This document shows positions 63,661 through 64,000 of a stretch of 64,000 bases of DNA, piece by piece (the stretch's first letter is position 1; each line of letters opens with the position of its first letter). The position numbers and the translations under genes are program-made. Source of the stretch: Mycolicibacterium sp. lyk4-40-TYG-92 (GTDB lineage: Bacteria > Actinomycetota > Actinomycetes > Mycobacteriales > Mycobacteriaceae); NCBI RefSeq assembly GCF_030209435.1, contig NZ_JARVRX010000002.1:278269-342268 (forward strand), read 5' to 3'. The notes beneath the pieces were generated by a model, which was given only the letters and a program-made list of their open reading frames with translations, was not told where the DNA came from and made no database searches.

Positions 63661-64000
63661 GCGTTGACCTCCACCTCCTGACAGGTGTTGGTTACCGCTC
63701 CGGCCAGGCGGCCGGTGATGATCTCCTCGGCCTCGCCGACGATGCGGCTGATCAGCTCATCGCACGTCGGGATGTCGTGGATCAGGCCCATGACGGTGCC
63801 CGCGGTCCAGATGCCGGCGTCGATGTCGCCGTTCTCGAACACCTTGCGACCGCGCACGCCGGCCACCAGATCCTTGACGTCCTCGAACTGGCCGCCCTTC
63901 TTCAGAATCTCGACGACCTCACGCGAGACCGCGTTGGACGCCACCCGCGCGGTGTTCTTGAGGCTGCGGAAGATCAGCTCGGTACCCCGCTCGTCGGTCG
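63657..64000 (-). CDS. Nitronate monooxygenase / NAD(P)H-dependent flavin oxidoreductase, C-terminal part
   Basis: The frame is open to the right edge of the window. The residues seen (LKNTARVASNAVSREVVEILKK, GIWTAGTVMGLIHDIPTCDELISRIVGEAEEII) match the C-terminal region of the 2-nitropropane dioxygenase family. About 110 residues are present, with the FMN-binding core outside the window. In mycobacteria such genes are frequent in lipid catabolic clusters. Confidence 0.85.
   Translation of the reverse strand, partial: TDERGTELIFRSLKNTARVASNAVSREVVEILKKGGQFEDVKDLVAGVRGRKVFENGDIDAGIWTAGTVMGLIHDIPTCDELISRIVGEAEEIITGRLAGAVTNTCQEVEVNA

Noticed and set aside
1..64000. tRNA, rRNA, CRISPR arrays, transposases and attachment sites
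   Set aside because: No tRNA-like T-loop in intergenic DNA, no regularly spaced repeats, and no transposase motif were seen; the 13E12 HNH gene is the only repetitive-family element.

Overview
The window looks like chromosome of a mycobacterium, most likely an environmental rapid grower (Mycolicibacterium type). It is GC-rich and carries a complete mce lipid-importer operon with its ATPase mceG, an MPT51-type mycolyltransferase paralogue, a wax ester synthase, a 13E12-family HNH gene and the conserved block proA - MoxR - VWA - nadD - rsfS - gpgP - octT - degV.

Layout. 1-17961 is mostly core: the end of an FAD oxidoreductase, a sirtuin, glutamine-dependent nadE, a secreted alpha/beta hydrolase, a DUF222/HNH gene, a DUF2306 membrane protein, a P450, a PfkB kinase, then the proA-to-degV block. 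18154-22045 holds a small ORF, a DAPB-like reductase, an MPT51/FbpD-like protein and mceG. 22141-39865 is an accessory segment with small ORFans, two TetR regulators, SDRs, an acyl-CoA synthetase, a P450-ALDH-ferredoxin-SDR operon, a GMC oxidoreductase, a wax ester synthase and two GAF-LuxR regulators. 40383-52059 is an mce operon of the mce3 kind (yrbEA/B, mceA-F, two Mce-associated proteins, a DUF732 protein and a CAP-domain protein). 52832-59339 is a second catabolic operon (ALDH, 73-aa protein, Rieske reductase, Rieske oxygenase, P450, acyl-CoA synthetase). The window ends with a broken F420 oxidoreductase, a TetR with a strong palindromic operator, a phosphotransferase/DUF7065-like pair, an NTF2-like protein and a cut-off nitronate monooxygenase.

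How the parts may work together. The two catabolic clusters flank the mce operon and carry paralogous ALDH and acyl-CoA synthetase genes plus P450s. An inverted-repeat operator that I read from the sequence, consensus AACATAA-N6-TTATGTT, sits at the promoters of both clusters, of the second acyl-CoA synthetase, in the leader of the MDMPI-GMC genes, and upstream of fbpD-mceG. I infer one regulon in which a hydrophobic substrate is imported, hydroxylated, oxidised to an acid and activated to a CoA thioester. The substrate is unknown. Two of these operator regions (19673-19850 and 33393-33570) look like copies of one another. No rRNA, tRNA, CRISPR array or intact insertion sequence was recognised.
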